A stretch of DNA of 41,483 bases, taken from NCBI GenBank assembly GCA_903927905.1, contig CAIYOY010000396.1, positions 1-41,483 on the forward strand, written 5' to 3'. A program made the position numbers and the translations under genes. Under the pieces are notes generated by a model. That model worked only from the letters and a program-made list of their open reading frames with translations. It was not told the origin of the DNA and ran no database searches. The stretch comes from an uncultured Verrucomicrobiales bacterium. GTDB taxonomy: Bacteria > Verrucomicrobiota > Verrucomicrobiia > Limisphaerales > Palsa-1400. Below are positions 1 to 7,884 of the stretch, one piece after another (position 1 is the stretch's first letter; each line of letters opens with the position of its first letter).

Positions 1-45
1 GCGCTGCGGGTCACAGACCCGCGCTCCGAATTGGTGAAATTAAAA

Positions 46-100
46 TTCCCGTTCAGTAACATATAAACTTCTTGATTTTAAATTCCCTATCGGTAATATT
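46..100 (+). promoter_or_regulatory. Promoter with two HipB-like operator sites upstream of the XRE regulator
   Basis: Two similar imperfect palindromes lie 37 bases apart: TTCCC-GTTC-AGTAA at 46-59 and TTCCC-TATC-GGTAA at 83-96. The TTCCC-N4-GGGAA layout resembles operators bound by HipB/Y4mF-type antitoxins. A plausible sigma70 promoter overlaps the second site, with TTGATT at 72-77 and TAATAT at 94-99 (16-base spacer). The sites end about 20 bases before the regulator's ATG, which fits autoregulation. The sequence pattern is direct; the binding protein is inferred. Confidence 0.45.
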
Positions 101-115
101 TACCCGCAACGACGT

Positions 116-448
116 ATGGAATTCACCGCCAAACAAATCGGTCAACTAGTCCGCGACACTCGCAAACGCCTTGGCCTCACCCAAAGGGCCTTGTCCCAAA
201 CCGCCGGCACCGGCTTACGATTCATCATCGAACTGGAACAAGGCAAACCCACCTGCCAGATTGGCAAAGCCCTCACCGCCCTCCAAGCCCTTGGCATCCA
301 GCCGCACTTTGTATCCCCCATCGCAACCAGTCCCGCAAAAACCCTCCGTCGCCCCAGAAAAATCCAAACCAACCAACCAACCCCAACAACCGAACCTTCC
401 CCAGACATCTCTTCCCCCTGCGACTCTCTCAGCACCAACTTATTGTGA
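116..448 (+). CDS. XRE-family regulator, Y4mF/HipB-like orphan antitoxin
   Basis: A 110-residue protein with a Cro/C1-type helix-turn-helix at about residues 6-62. The IGQLVRDTRKRLGLTQ start followed by an LEQGKPTCQIGKALTALQALG-like segment, ending in the short strand IQPHF, is the signature of the Y4mF/HipB antitoxin family. These proteins bind palindromic operators and normally neutralise a HipA-type kinase encoded just downstream. Here no hipA follows: the next 160 bases are empty and then a sulfatase remnant begins. The last 40 residues are a low-complexity Pro/Thr/Ser tail that is probably disordered. It could be a solitary regulator or the survivor of a decayed toxin-antitoxin pair. The DNA-binding call is firm; the antitoxin role is inferred. 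Confidence 0.75.
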   Translation: MEFTAKQIGQLVRDTRKRLGLTQRALSQTAGTGLRFIIELEQGKPTCQIGKALTALQALGIQPHFVSPIATSPAKTLRRPRKIQTNQPTPTTEPSPDISSPCDSLSTNLL

Positions 449-566
449 CCACGCAATGGGTATCAGTTTGGCGGAGCGGTGGGGTGGGTTGTACTCGCGA
501 GCCGGGGTGTTGTAATGGGTAAGCTAACCGGCCTCCTTTTTTCTTCCCCCACCCTCATTCCGGTAA

Positions 567-980
567 CCTCGGTCACCGGAACAAAAACATCGCGGAGTCA
601 AGACGGATGCGTTCGTGGAATTTGTGGATGTGTATCCGACGTTGTGCGAGTTGGCAGGGTTGCAGTTGACGGATGGGTTGGAGGGGACGAGTTTTGCGCC
701 GTTGTTGTCCAATCCGAAGCAACCGTGGAAAAGCGCCGCGTTCAGCCAGTATCCGCGCGGCAAACAATTGATGGGATACGCGATGCGGACGGAGCGGTAT
801 CGGTTCGTGGAATGGGCGGCGAAGGGGAAAGCGCCGGAAGGATTGGAGTTATACGATCACAAGACGGACCCGGATGAGAATGTGAATATTGTGAATTTGC
901 CGGAGAACAAGGAGTTGGTGGCGAAGTTGACGGAGCAGTTACACGCGGGGTGGAAGGCGGCGCTGCCGCCGAGTCATTAA
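567..980 (+). pseudogene. C-terminal remnant of a sulfatase (iduronate-2-sulfatase-like)
   Basis: The frame opens after a TAA at 564-566 and has no good start; GTG at 615 is the first candidate. From about 603 it reads KTDAFVEFVDVYPTLCELAG, then a segment ending in ELYDHKTDPDENVN. This matches the C-terminal subdomain of type I sulfatases of the iduronate-2-sulfatase class, where a V-x-DIYPTL segment is followed by LYD-x-DPxE-x-N. The catalytic N-terminal two thirds, including the C/S-x-P-x-R formylglycine motif, is absent, and the upstream sequence encodes nothing similar. About 125 residues remain of an expected 450-550. It is best read as a relic left by a deletion or rearrangement, not as a functional enzyme. 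Confidence 0.8.
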
Positions 981-989
981 AAAACTGCG

Positions 990-1298
990 TCAGCTATCTT
1001 TACTCGGAAGTTTAATTTCACTAAATCGCAGATAACGAAGGTTTCCCTGAGAATCTAATTTTCCTTCCTGAGCCAAAAGGCGAATTTGCTCGGCACAGAG
1101 AGCGATAGAAAATTTGGGATATTTCTCCTGTAATTTTTCCTGAGCGCGGGTGACAATCATGGCAACTTTTTGCCATCGAGGGAGTACGCACGAAAGTATT
1201 GCGGCGCGGATATGATCCAATTCTTCCTGGCTCAAGCGCGCCATTTCCAATGTCTCATCCAGAGTTAAAGAATAAGGAATGGGAATCTCACCTTGCAC
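990..1298 (-). CDS. DUF3658-like small protein
   Basis: A 102-residue, mostly helical protein. The run from LDHIRAAIL through PRWQKVAMIV to an ending like NLRYLRFSEIKLP resembles the C-terminal DUF3658 domain, whose members typically carry W-x-x-VA-x-V-I and end with G-x-L-x-x-MRFSEV-x-L. In other bacteria this domain often follows a DUF1835 domain; here it stands alone. No biochemical function is established for the family. GTG at 1298 is the first usable start; the same frame is closed by a TGA six codons further upstream, so an N-terminal domain is not simply missed. It is convergent with the sulfatase remnant and divergent from the Nudix gene. Confidence 0.6.
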   Translation of the reverse strand: MQGEIPIPYSLTLDETLEMARLSQEELDHIRAAILSCVLPRWQKVAMIVTRAQEKLQEKYPKFSIALCAEQIRLLAQEGKLDSQGNLRYLRFSEIKLPSKDS

Positions 1299-1408
1299 AT
1301 CGACATGGTTAATTCAAGTTTGTGATTTGTCAATTGTCGGGAAGAAAGACGAGTTCTGTATATTTCTTCCTTGGTCTCTTGGCTGGCGACTGCTTTGCTG
1401 GCTGTGGC

Positions 1409-1870
1409 ATGGCGCATATTCATGAGAAAATAGATTTTACGGTGGCGATTTTTATCGTTCACGAACGGAAGATTCTGGTCATTCATCATCGCAAGCTTGG
1501 CAAGTGGTTGCCGCTCGGGGGGCATATTGAATTGGATGAAGACCCGGAGATTGCGGCGTTGCGCGAGGCGAAGGAGGAGAGCGGGTTGGATGTGGAGTTG
1601 CTGGGCGAACGCCCGCCGACCACCGGGCCGGGGACGCGGGCGCTGATCGCGCCGAGGTTTTTGGACATTCACAGAATCTCGGAGACGCATGAGCACATCG
1701 GGATGATTTATTGGGCGCGGCCCAAGGGTGGCAGCGTCACGTTGGCGGTGGAGGAGCATCATGATATTCGCTGGTGTTCGAAGGAGGAGTTGGAGGGGTT
1801 GCAGCCGCCGATGTCGGAGGCGGTGAAGTGGTATTGTTTGAAGGCGATTGAGGAGGTTGGGGAAAAATGA
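1409..1870 (+). CDS. Nudix hydrolase
   Basis: A 153-residue cytoplasmic hydrolase for a nucleoside diphosphate linked to another moiety. A complete Nudix box, G-x5-E-x7-REUxEExGU, is visible from Gly38 to Leu60 (GHIELDED then LREAKEESGL), giving the divalent-metal site. The strands before the box (VAIFIVHERKILVIHH) and the typical WLPLGGH approach are intact. The reading frame extends upstream to 1322, but the ATG at 1409 gives the normal Nudix N-terminus, so I chose it. The substrate cannot be told from sequence. It has no obvious operon partner: the DUF3658-like gene diverges and the MFS gene starts 136 bases later. Confidence 0.88.
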   Translation: MAHIHEKIDFTVAIFIVHERKILVIHHRKLGKWLPLGGHIELDEDPEIAALREAKEESGLDVELLGERPPTTGPGTRALIAPRFLDIHRISETHEHIGMIYWARPKGGSVTLAVEEHHDIRWCSKEELEGLQPPMSEAVKWYCLKAIEEVGEK

Positions 1871-1925
1871 AGTTTTTTTGTTTTGAATCAATTTCTAGAA
1901 AAGTTAGCGCTTCGCGGAGAGAGTT

Positions 1926-1965
1926 CACCCTCATCCTAACCTTCTCCCCCAGTAGAAGGAACCAG
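1926..1965. repeat. Fragment of a CCCTCATCCTAACC-type intergenic repeat
   Basis: Between the Nudix and MFS genes lies a TTCACCCTCATCCTAACC stretch followed by TTCTCCCCCAG. This pyrimidine-rich signature is half of the palindromic GAGAGGG/CCCTCTC repeats found between genes in many Gram-negative genomes. The other half is not recognisable here, so this looks like an eroded copy. Compare the better preserved hairpin at 11888-11985. Confidence 0.35.
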
Positions 1966-2006
1966 AGTTCGCCGCGTCCATTGGATTCAACATTTTTGTT
2001 TTTGAA

Positions 2007-3236
2007 ATGACGGCGGACGCTCAGAGTCAAGCGGTGATTCATCGTGGCATCAAAGCGCCGCGGTTGAAAGCGGTGGCGTTTGTCATGGAGGGGTTGAACT
2101 CGCTGGCGACGACGTATTTTTTTTATTACGTCTATTTTTACACGAAGCAAGCGTATCAGTTCGATGCGCGGCAGAATTTCTGGATGGCGGCGGAGTTGGG
2201 ATTGCTGTGCGCGGTGGGATCGTTCTTCGGCGGGAGATTTGCACAACGGTTTGGATATTTCGCGTCCATCCGAATCGGCGGCGCGATCATGGCGGCATGT
2301 TTTCTCATCGGCAGTCAGATCAGCGATATGTGGCTGACGCTGTTGTTTTTTAATATCGCCACCATTGGAATGTGTTTCACGTGGGCGGCGTTTCAGGCGT
2401 TGGTCAGCGAAGGGGAGCCGCCGGGACGTTTGCAGAGCATGGTGGGCATCTACAATTTTACTTGGGCGGGGACTGGGGCGCTCGCGTATTTCAGCGGCGG
2501 CGCGATCATGGACCATTTCGGATTGCGCGCGATGTTTTATCTGCCAGCCGCACTGCTCATCCTGCAACTCATCATCGGCTTCTGGCTGCAAAAACGCGTG
2601 GAAGCCGAGCTGTCAGCCACTCTTGATCCGGCGCAACGAATTATTCAAGCCGAGCCGGAAGAACTGAAAACCGCAGTCCCGCCGAAAACATTTCTGCTCA
2701 TGGCCTGGGTGGCAAATCCATTCGCTTACCTCGCCGCGAACACCGTGATTTCAGTGACGCCGAGCCTGGCGGGGCATCTGAATCTATCGGCGAAGTGGGC
2801 GGGGTTTATTTATTCCGTGTGGATGTTTGCGCGCGGAGGATCGTTTGTTTTTTTACGGTTCTGGCCTAAGTGGCATTATCGTTTCCGTTTTTTGGCGACG
2901 GCTTATGCTACGATGATTGTTTGTTTCGGAATTATCCTCTTCACCTCGCGACTCTGGTTTCTGCTTCCGGCTGAACTCGGTCTCGGCTTCTCGCTCGCCC
3001 TGATTTATTACTCGTCGTTGTTCTACTCCATGGACGTGGGCGAGACGAAGGGCGAACACGGCGGCATCCACGAAGCGGCGATCGGTGCGGGCAGCGGTTT
3101 CGGTCCGGCGATCGCAGCAACTGCGATGACGGCCTTTCCGCAATTTCCGGCCAGCGGCACTTGGGCCGTAGTGGGCCTGCTCTTGATCGGTTGGGGCATT
3201 CTCTTCTGGCTGCGTTTCCGCCAGAAAGCGGTGTGA
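2007..3236 (+). CDS. MFS transporter
   Basis: A 409-residue polytopic membrane protein with about 12 predicted membrane segments in two halves, separated by a hydrophilic linker near residues 195-225. The loop between helices 2 and 3 holds GGRFAQRFGY, a variant of the MFS G-x-x-x-D-R-x-G motif. The first helix region contains an aromatic cluster (TTYFFYYVYFYT). Substrate is unknown; the overall look is of the uncharacterised MFS_1/sugar-permease-like group. The ATG at 2007 gives a short hydrophilic N-terminus before helix 1. The fabI gene follows 46 bases downstream on the same strand, so the two may be cotranscribed, though no functional link is evident. Confidence 0.88.
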   Translation: MTADAQSQAVIHRGIKAPRLKAVAFVMEGLNSLATTYFFYYVYFYTKQAYQFDARQNFWMAAELGLLCAVGSFFGGRFAQRFGYFASIRIGGAIMAACFLIGSQISDMWLTLLFFNIATIGMCFTWAAFQALVSEGEPPGRLQSMVGIYNFTWAGTGALAYFSGGAIMDHFGLRAMFYLPAALLILQLIIGFWLQKRVEAELSATLDPAQRIIQAEPEELKTAVPPKTFLLMAWVANPFAYLAANTVISVTPSLAGHLNLSAKWAGFIYSVWMFARGGSFVFLRFWPKWHYRFRFLATAYATMIVCFGIILFTSRLWFLLPAELGLGFSLALIYYSSLFYSMDVGETKGEHGGIHEAAIGAGSGFGPAIAATAMTAFPQFPASGTWAVVGLLLIGWGILFWLRFRQKAV

Positions 3237-3282
3237 AATTGAACTTTGAACTTTGCGTCTGAAACTTTAGACTTCAATCCTT

Positions 3283-4053
3283 ATGTCATTACTAGCAGGA
3301 AAAATCGGTGTGGTTTTCGGTGTCGCCAACAAACGTTCCATCGCGTGGGCCATTGCCCAAGCTTGGCACAACGCGGGCGCGACGCTCGCCTTCACTTATC
3401 AGGGCGAACGCCTCAAGAGCAACGTCGAAGAACTCGCCGGTACCTTCGGCCCCGACACGTTGTTGATGCCGTGCGATGTGACCAAGGACGAGGACATCGC
3501 GCGCGTGTTCACTGATGTCGGCCAAAAATTTGGCAAACTGCATCTGCTCCTGCACTCCGTGGCGTTCGCGCCGAAGGAAGCGTTGGAAGGAGATTTTCTC
3601 AGCACCACCCGCGAAGCCTATCGCGTGGCGCACGATGTCAGCGCGTATTCCCTCGTGGCGCTGGCGCGCGGGGCGGCTCCGTTGATGACCGAAGGCGGCA
3701 GCATGGTGGCGATGAGTTATTACGGTGCGGAAAAAGTGGTGCCGCACTACAACGTGATGGGCGTGGCCAAGGCCTCGCTTGAAGCCAGCACTCGTTACCT
3801 CGCTTACGATTTGGGTCCAAAAAAAATCCGTGTCAACTGCATCAGCGCCGGTCCGGTCAATACACTGGCCGCGCGCGGCATCGCCGGTTTTTCCGCGATG
3901 TTGGATCATTACCAGGCGCACTCGCCGTTGAAACGCAATGTGCTGCCGGAAGAACTCGGCGCGACCGGAACGTTCCTGGCGAGTGACGGTGCGGCCGCGA
4001 TCACTGGTCAAGTGATCTACGTGGATAGCGGGTACCAGATCATGGGCATGTAA
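3283..4053 (+). CDS. fabI: Enoyl-[acyl-carrier-protein] reductase (NADH), FabI type
   Basis: A 256-residue SDR-superfamily enzyme that reduces trans-2-enoyl-ACP in the last step of each fatty-acid elongation cycle. The N-terminal nucleotide-binding segment GVANKRSIAWAIA is characteristic of FabI and replaces the classic G-x3-GxG of ordinary SDRs. The FabI-specific active site Y-x6-K is present in HYNVMGVAKASLEAS, preceded by the conserved MSYYGAEKVVP. The SAGPVNTLAARGI segment and the C-terminal GQVIYVDSGYQIMGM are also typical. Length is normal for FabI. This is a core cytoplasmic enzyme and the target of triclosan and isoniazid-like inhibitors in other bacteria. The next gene begins 20 bases downstream. 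Confidence 0.97.
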   Translation: MSLLAGKIGVVFGVANKRSIAWAIAQAWHNAGATLAFTYQGERLKSNVEELAGTFGPDTLLMPCDVTKDEDIARVFTDVGQKFGKLHLLLHSVAFAPKEALEGDFLSTTREAYRVAHDVSAYSLVALARGAAPLMTEGGSMVAMSYYGAEKVVPHYNVMGVAKASLEASTRYLAYDLGPKKIRVNCISAGPVNTLAARGIAGFSAMLDHYQAHSPLKRNVLPEELGATGTFLASDGAAAITGQVIYVDSGYQIMGM

Positions 4054-4073
4054 ACTCCGCGCGGCGGAACGTT

Positions 4074-5291
4074 ATGAAAATTTTTTCCGCCCGTGGGCGT
4101 TTTGTTTTAATCATTGCGGCGTATATCCATGCGTTGGGATGGATGGTGCCATTTTCTTTACAGGCGCAAACCGGCGCTGCCGTCCTGCTCCGGGTCAAGG
4201 TGGGGGAGGGTGTCAAACTAAACATTTCCCAAAAGAAAAAAGCGCAACAACCCGATTGGAAAAGCTCGGCTGATGCCACGGTTGAATGTCTGCAAAATGG
4301 CTGGATCATCGGCCTTCAACCCGGCCAGGCACTGGTCACCGCCCAAACCGGGCCGAGCCTCGCCCGCTGGACGATAACCGTCGCCGAAGCAGCGGAGCCA
4401 CCCCGCACGGTTCAATCCATCAAACAATTCCCGGACATGCGCCGCTTCCAGCAGGATGGGAGGACTTGCGTCGGGACGGAATTGAACGGTCATGTGCCCG
4501 GCGTCCCCAATAAAAACGTTTTGGAAAGTAACCGCATCATCAATCCGAAACACACCGGCACACCGGATGAACTGCTCTGGGATGTTCTGCCCCATACCGA
4601 GGTGCTGGACGGCGCCGGACGACTGATGGGCACGGTGGCACCAAAAAAAGGACATCATAATTCCACGCCCGCCTCGGCCTTCAACTTTGGCATGACCAAA
4701 ATAATGCGCGGCCGACTTTACCTTTATGGTTTTGGCACTTCCATCGAAGTCAATCCCGCGCTCCAATCTGAAATGCAGGATGAAATCAAAAACGGGATGG
4801 TGGACACTTCCGCGTGGGTGCCGTTCGATGCTGTTGTTGACAAAGAATTGCTGATCGAACGATATGGGATTGGCCGCGGAAAATTGCCGGCCCTGCCCGT
4901 GGAAGCGCGCACTCATCTAATCACCGGTGGAAATCCCAAAGCCTACGTCCTTCCACAAGGCGAATTGGCCATCGTCAAGGCCGCCAACGGTCCAGTCCCT
5001 TCACATTATCTCCGGCGTCCCAGCGGCACGATCAACATCCTCTATTCTGTGCCCGGGTATGGGCTGGGTGGACAAGGCTTGGATTCATTCCTCCTGAGTG
5101 ATCATCCCACCTTCCGCGCCGCCATCGGGATTCGTCCTCTCGTGCAGCCGACCTATTTTCCAAAAAACCATCCTCGCGCCCGCGAAGAGGCGCAGCCCAC
5201 CATGACCTTTTTATACGGAGCCATCGAAGTTGCCGGGAACAGGCCGGTCTTCGGATGGGTCGCGAAAGAGGCCTTGGCCGCGACCCCATAA
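4074..5291 (+). CDS. Secreted protein of unknown function with a possible Ig-like N-terminal part
   Basis: A 405-residue protein with a hydrophobic signal segment (FVLIIAAYIHALGWMVPF) and likely cleavage after SLQAQ. Residues 30-100 read like a bacterial Ig-like (Big_2) strand set, including an NGWIIGLQPGQALVTAQTG segment. The rest contains motifs such as GRLYLYGFGTSIEV and GYGLGGQGLDSFLL that I do not recognise. No catalytic signature or membrane segment is visible after the signal. It starts 20 bases after fabI, so it may share its transcript, but the pairing suggests no role. Probably periplasmic or exported; function unknown. Confidence 0.8.
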   Translation: MKIFSARGRFVLIIAAYIHALGWMVPFSLQAQTGAAVLLRVKVGEGVKLNISQKKKAQQPDWKSSADATVECLQNGWIIGLQPGQALVTAQTGPSLARWTITVAEAAEPPRTVQSIKQFPDMRRFQQDGRTCVGTELNGHVPGVPNKNVLESNRIINPKHTGTPDELLWDVLPHTEVLDGAGRLMGTVAPKKGHHNSTPASAFNFGMTKIMRGRLYLYGFGTSIEVNPALQSEMQDEIKNGMVDTSAWVPFDAVVDKELLIERYGIGRGKLPALPVEARTHLITGGNPKAYVLPQGELAIVKAANGPVPSHYLRRPSGTINILYSVPGYGLGGQGLDSFLLSDHPTFRAAIGIRPLVQPTYFPKNHPRAREEAQPTMTFLYGAIEVAGNRPVFGWVAKEALAATP

Positions 5292-5366
5292 TCGTTCTGG
5301 AAGTTGCGCCGGAAAATTGCGCCTTGAAATTTGGGTTTAAGCCTTTAGGATTCAGCCTTACATAGC

Positions 5367-5440
5367 GCGGGTGTGGTTCAATGGTAGAATGTGGGCTTCC
5401 CAAGCCTGAGACGAGGGTTCGATTCCCTTCACCCGCTCCA
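5367..5440 (+). tRNA. tRNA-Gly (anticodon CCC), CCA encoded
   Basis: A complete 74-nt cloverleaf. The acceptor GCGGGTG pairs with CACCCGC, followed by discriminator T and an encoded CCA (5438-5440). The D stem is GTTC/GAAT, and the T arm is GAGGG-TTCGATT-CCCTT. The anticodon arm is TGGGC-TTCCCAA-GCCTG, giving anticodon CCC, which reads GGG. The outer two anticodon-stem pairs are wobble pairs. It stands alone, and its 3' end is followed directly by atypical sequence (tandem repeat, then the ClC/MarR pair), a usual position for integration of mobile DNA. Confidence 0.97.
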
Positions 5441-5451
5441 TTATAAATCAA

Positions 5452-5484
5452 GCACTTACGACGAAGTGCAGTAGAAGTGCAGTA
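5452..5484. repeat. Short inverted repeat and tandem 11-bp repeat beside the tRNA
   Basis: Eleven bases after the tRNA CCA lies the small inverted repeat GCACTT-ACGACG-AAGTGC (5452-5469). It overlaps a perfect tandem duplication of GAAGTGCAGTA (5463-5473 and 5474-5484). No poly-T tract follows, so this is not a standard terminator. The position suggests scar sequence at a former attachment site, but no integrase or matching second att copy is visible in the window. Confidence 0.5.
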
Positions 5485-5520
5485 AATTGACCCGCCAATA
5501 GCGACCTTTTTTCTGATGGA

Positions 5521-7347
5521 TTAAACCGGCTTTGTTTCGGCAGCGTGCTGAGAAGCCCAGCCTTTTTGCCGGATATTCTCTTCCTCGTGAATCTTCATCC
5601 GCGCCGAAAGGATTGCCGCTCGTCCCAAGTAGCCGACTATCTTAGTCTGATTGTTGCGCTCTACCACTGCCAACCGTCCCACATCTCGGTTCAGCATTTT
5701 TGTGAGCGCAGTGTGCAGCGGTTCATCAGGAAACGTAACGACGAGATCAGTGCTGCCTGCTTCAACCACGGTCATTTCAGCCGACTGAGTTTTCCGCAAG
5801 GCGCGAACAATGTCACCGCGCGTGATAATACCAACAAGCTGATTTTGGTCATCCACAATCAAAATTCCCTGCCGCTGGTTGAGCTTGGCATCGCCGCTTG
5901 CAATGCGATCCGACAATTCCGACAGTTTCATAGTTTCGGGAATACTCGGCACTTCTTTATCCATGACCTCCCGCACCCGCGCAAACTCAAAGGGATCAAT
6001 GCTGTATTCACGCGTTAGATGGTGTCCACGCCGGGCGAGTTTTTCCGTAAGGATCGAACGGCGCATCAGTAATACGGTTACACCGAGCGCGGCAACGGAG
6101 CCAGCCAGTAACGCAGGAAAAAGATTGAAATCGTGGGTCAGTTCAACGGCGAAAACCATTGCCGTGAGCGGCGAACGCATCGTGCCAGCCATCATTGCCG
6201 CCATGCCGATTAAAGCCCAAAGCCCAACGTCACCAACGGGAATCCATGAGCCGACAAATGCACCAAGTGCCCCGCCTATGATGAGCAACGGTGCCAGCAC
6301 GCCGCCGGAGGTTCCCGAACCCAAAGCGATTGACCAGACAACGGCTTTTGCCACTAACAGCCCTATAATTGCAGCGCCGACGAGTTCACCACGCAGCAAG
6401 CTGTGAATCGTATCGTAACCCACACCGAGGACACGTGGCTCAATAATCCCGCCCACACCTACGAACACCGCGCCAATCGCTGGCCACCACATCCAGTGAA
6501 TCGGCAATTTTTGGAAAAGGTCTTCAAAAGCATAAACTAACAGTGTTAATAAGCCGGAGCCAAATCCAGCTAGAATTCCGATTCCCGCCGCGATTGCTAA
6601 TTCTAGTCCTGATACGGGCGCATGGGCAATTATTGGAAAGATTGGCCCGGCTCCGAGCAATGGCACGCGTAACACGGAAGCAATGATCGAAGCCACGGCC
6701 ACCGGAATAAAACTGCGCGGCTTCCATTCAAACAAGAGCAGTTCCACGGCCAGCAACACGGCCGCTACCGGCGTGTCGAACACGGCAGACATCCCCGCTG
6801 CCGCACCCGCAACGAGCAGCGTCTTGCGTTCTGCCGCGCTCAAATTAAATTGTTGTGCGAATATTGAGCCAAATGCACCACCGGTCATTATGATTGGCCC
6901 TTCCGCTCCAAATGGCCCGCCAGTGCCGATGGAAATGGCGGATGAAAGAGGCTTAAGGATTGCCACTTTAGGCGAAATACGACTGCGACCGAGAAGAATG
7001 GCTTCAAGGGCTTCGGGAATACCATGTCCACGAATCTTGTCTGAACCAAACCTTGCCATGAGTCCGATGATGAGTGCGCCCGCCACCGGCACCAACACTA
7101 CCCAATACCCCAGATGATTTCCTTGCGGTAATGCCGGGGCGATAGAAAAACGGTGATAGAAGGCAAAGTTAGTGATGGCTGCAATCAACCAGACCAAAAT
7201 ATAGGCGACCAAGGCACTGAACGAACCAATTACCAATGCCATTGCGGACAATAGCAGCACACGATGGTCAGTGCTGAAATCTGCCAATTCGTCTTTAACA
7301 TCTGGCTGACTATTCATGATTTGAGAAACCATTGATTCTGTTTGCAT
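5521..7347 (-). CDS. ClC-family chloride channel/antiporter with C-terminal CBS domains
   Basis: A 608-residue inner-membrane protein. The ClC signature motifs appear in order: GHGIPEA (residues 107-113, equivalent of GSGIP), GAEGP with the gating glutamate at 149, and GSGTSGGVLAPLL (equivalent of the GxFxP loop). Two CBS domains occupy about residues 455-590 (from VREVMDKEVPS to KIVGYLGRAA), a ligand-sensing module seen in many bacterial ClCs. The Cl-/H+ exchangers' internal proton glutamate (E. coli Glu203, in FIIEEM) aligns with leucine in AVELLLF here. The anion-contacting serine of GSGIP is histidine. The protein may therefore be a channel or an atypical exchanger. It is divergent from the marR-like gene, which probably controls it. 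The start is the first of several in-frame ATGs; none has a clear ribosome site. Confidence 0.93.
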   Translation of the reverse strand: MQTESMVSQIMNSQPDVKDELADFSTDHRVLLLSAMALVIGSFSALVAYILVWLIAAITNFAFYHRFSIAPALPQGNHLGYWVVLVPVAGALIIGLMARFGSDKIRGHGIPEALEAILLGRSRISPKVAILKPLSSAISIGTGGPFGAEGPIIMTGGAFGSIFAQQFNLSAAERKTLLVAGAAAGMSAVFDTPVAAVLLAVELLLFEWKPRSFIPVAVASIIASVLRVPLLGAGPIFPIIAHAPVSGLELAIAAGIGILAGFGSGLLTLLVYAFEDLFQKLPIHWMWWPAIGAVFVGVGGIIEPRVLGVGYDTIHSLLRGELVGAAIIGLLVAKAVVWSIALGSGTSGGVLAPLLIIGGALGAFVGSWIPVGDVGLWALIGMAAMMAGTMRSPLTAMVFAVELTHDFNLFPALLAGSVAALGVTVLLMRRSILTEKLARRGHHLTREYSIDPFEFARVREVMDKEVPSIPETMKLSELSDRIASGDAKLNQRQGILIVDDQNQLVGIITRGDIVRALRKTQSAEMTVVEAGSTDLVVTFPDEPLHTALTKMLNRDVGRLAVVERNNQTKIVGYLGRAAILSARMKIHEEENIRQKGWASQHAAETKPV

Positions 7348-7365
7348 TTATGAGGACCGCAATTT

Positions 7366-7410
7366 ATATCGTAATACGATATTGTCAATAGGAGATGGTT
7401 TGAGTATAAA
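7366..7410. promoter_or_regulatory. Bidirectional promoter region with perfect palindromic MarR operator
   Basis: Between the divergent ClC and MarR genes there is a perfect inverted repeat, ATATCGTA-A-TACGATAT (7366-7382), typical of MarR dimer sites. On the plus strand, TTGTCA at 7382-7387 and TATAAA at 7405-7410 are separated by exactly 17 bases and form a strong sigma70 promoter for marR, with the operator touching its -35 box. On the minus strand, a TTGACA (7383-7388) lies on the other side of the palindrome, facing the ClC gene; its -10 is less clear. Occupancy would block both promoters, giving coupled repression. Confidence 0.7.
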
Positions 7411-7432
7411 ACCCATGCTAAATTGACGAACA

Positions 7433-7858
7433 ATGGCGAGTGCAAAAAAACTGATCAAGGCGGAATATGAAACGCTTGCTGCGTTTCGTTACGCGCTTCG
7501 ACGGTTCATCCATTTTAGTGAAACGGCGGCGCACACTGCCGGAGTCACGCCACAACAGCATCAGGCGTTGCTCGCCATCAAGGGATTCCCTGAACGTGAT
7601 AATGTCACCGTCGGCGAACTGGCGGAACGATTGCAGCTTCGCCATCACAGCACAGTCGGATTGATTGACCGGCTGGTGGCTGAAAAATTGGTAATGCGAA
7701 CGCCGTCAAATCAAGACCGGCGAAGGGTGCTTATTCAACTCACCAATCTCGGTGAAAAAACTCTGGAAAAACTTTCCGCCATGCACCATGAACAGCTCAA
7801 ACGAATCGGCCCCGAACTCACCTCGCTACTCGAAAAGCTCAATTCTACTAAACAATAG
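7433..7858 (+). CDS. MarR-family transcriptional regulator
   Basis: A 141-residue winged-helix regulator. The MarR core is evident: LTPxxxxxL-like GVTPQQHQALLAI, then VTVGELAERLQLRHHSTVGLIDRLVAEKLVMR (recognition helix) and the wing NQDRRRVLIQLTNLG with the conserved DRR. Flanking helices at both ends form the dimer interface. Members repress transporters and stress genes and are released by small ligands or oxidation. It is divergent from the ClC gene across an 85-base region with a perfect 17-bp palindrome, so it most likely represses both itself and ClC. The ligand is unknown. Confidence 0.93.
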   Translation: MASAKKLIKAEYETLAAFRYALRRFIHFSETAAHTAGVTPQQHQALLAIKGFPERDNVTVGELAERLQLRHHSTVGLIDRLVAEKLVMRTPSNQDRRRVLIQLTNLGEKTLEKLSAMHHEQLKRIGPELTSLLEKLNSTKQ

Positions 7859-7884
7859 GCAGCGGTATTGCTCTAGCGCGAACT

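Noticed and set aside
1737-2591. 284-codon minus-strand frame over the Nudix/MFS boundary
   Set aside because: It crosses two real genes and an intergenic region, with an Arg/His-rich composition and no recognisable domain.
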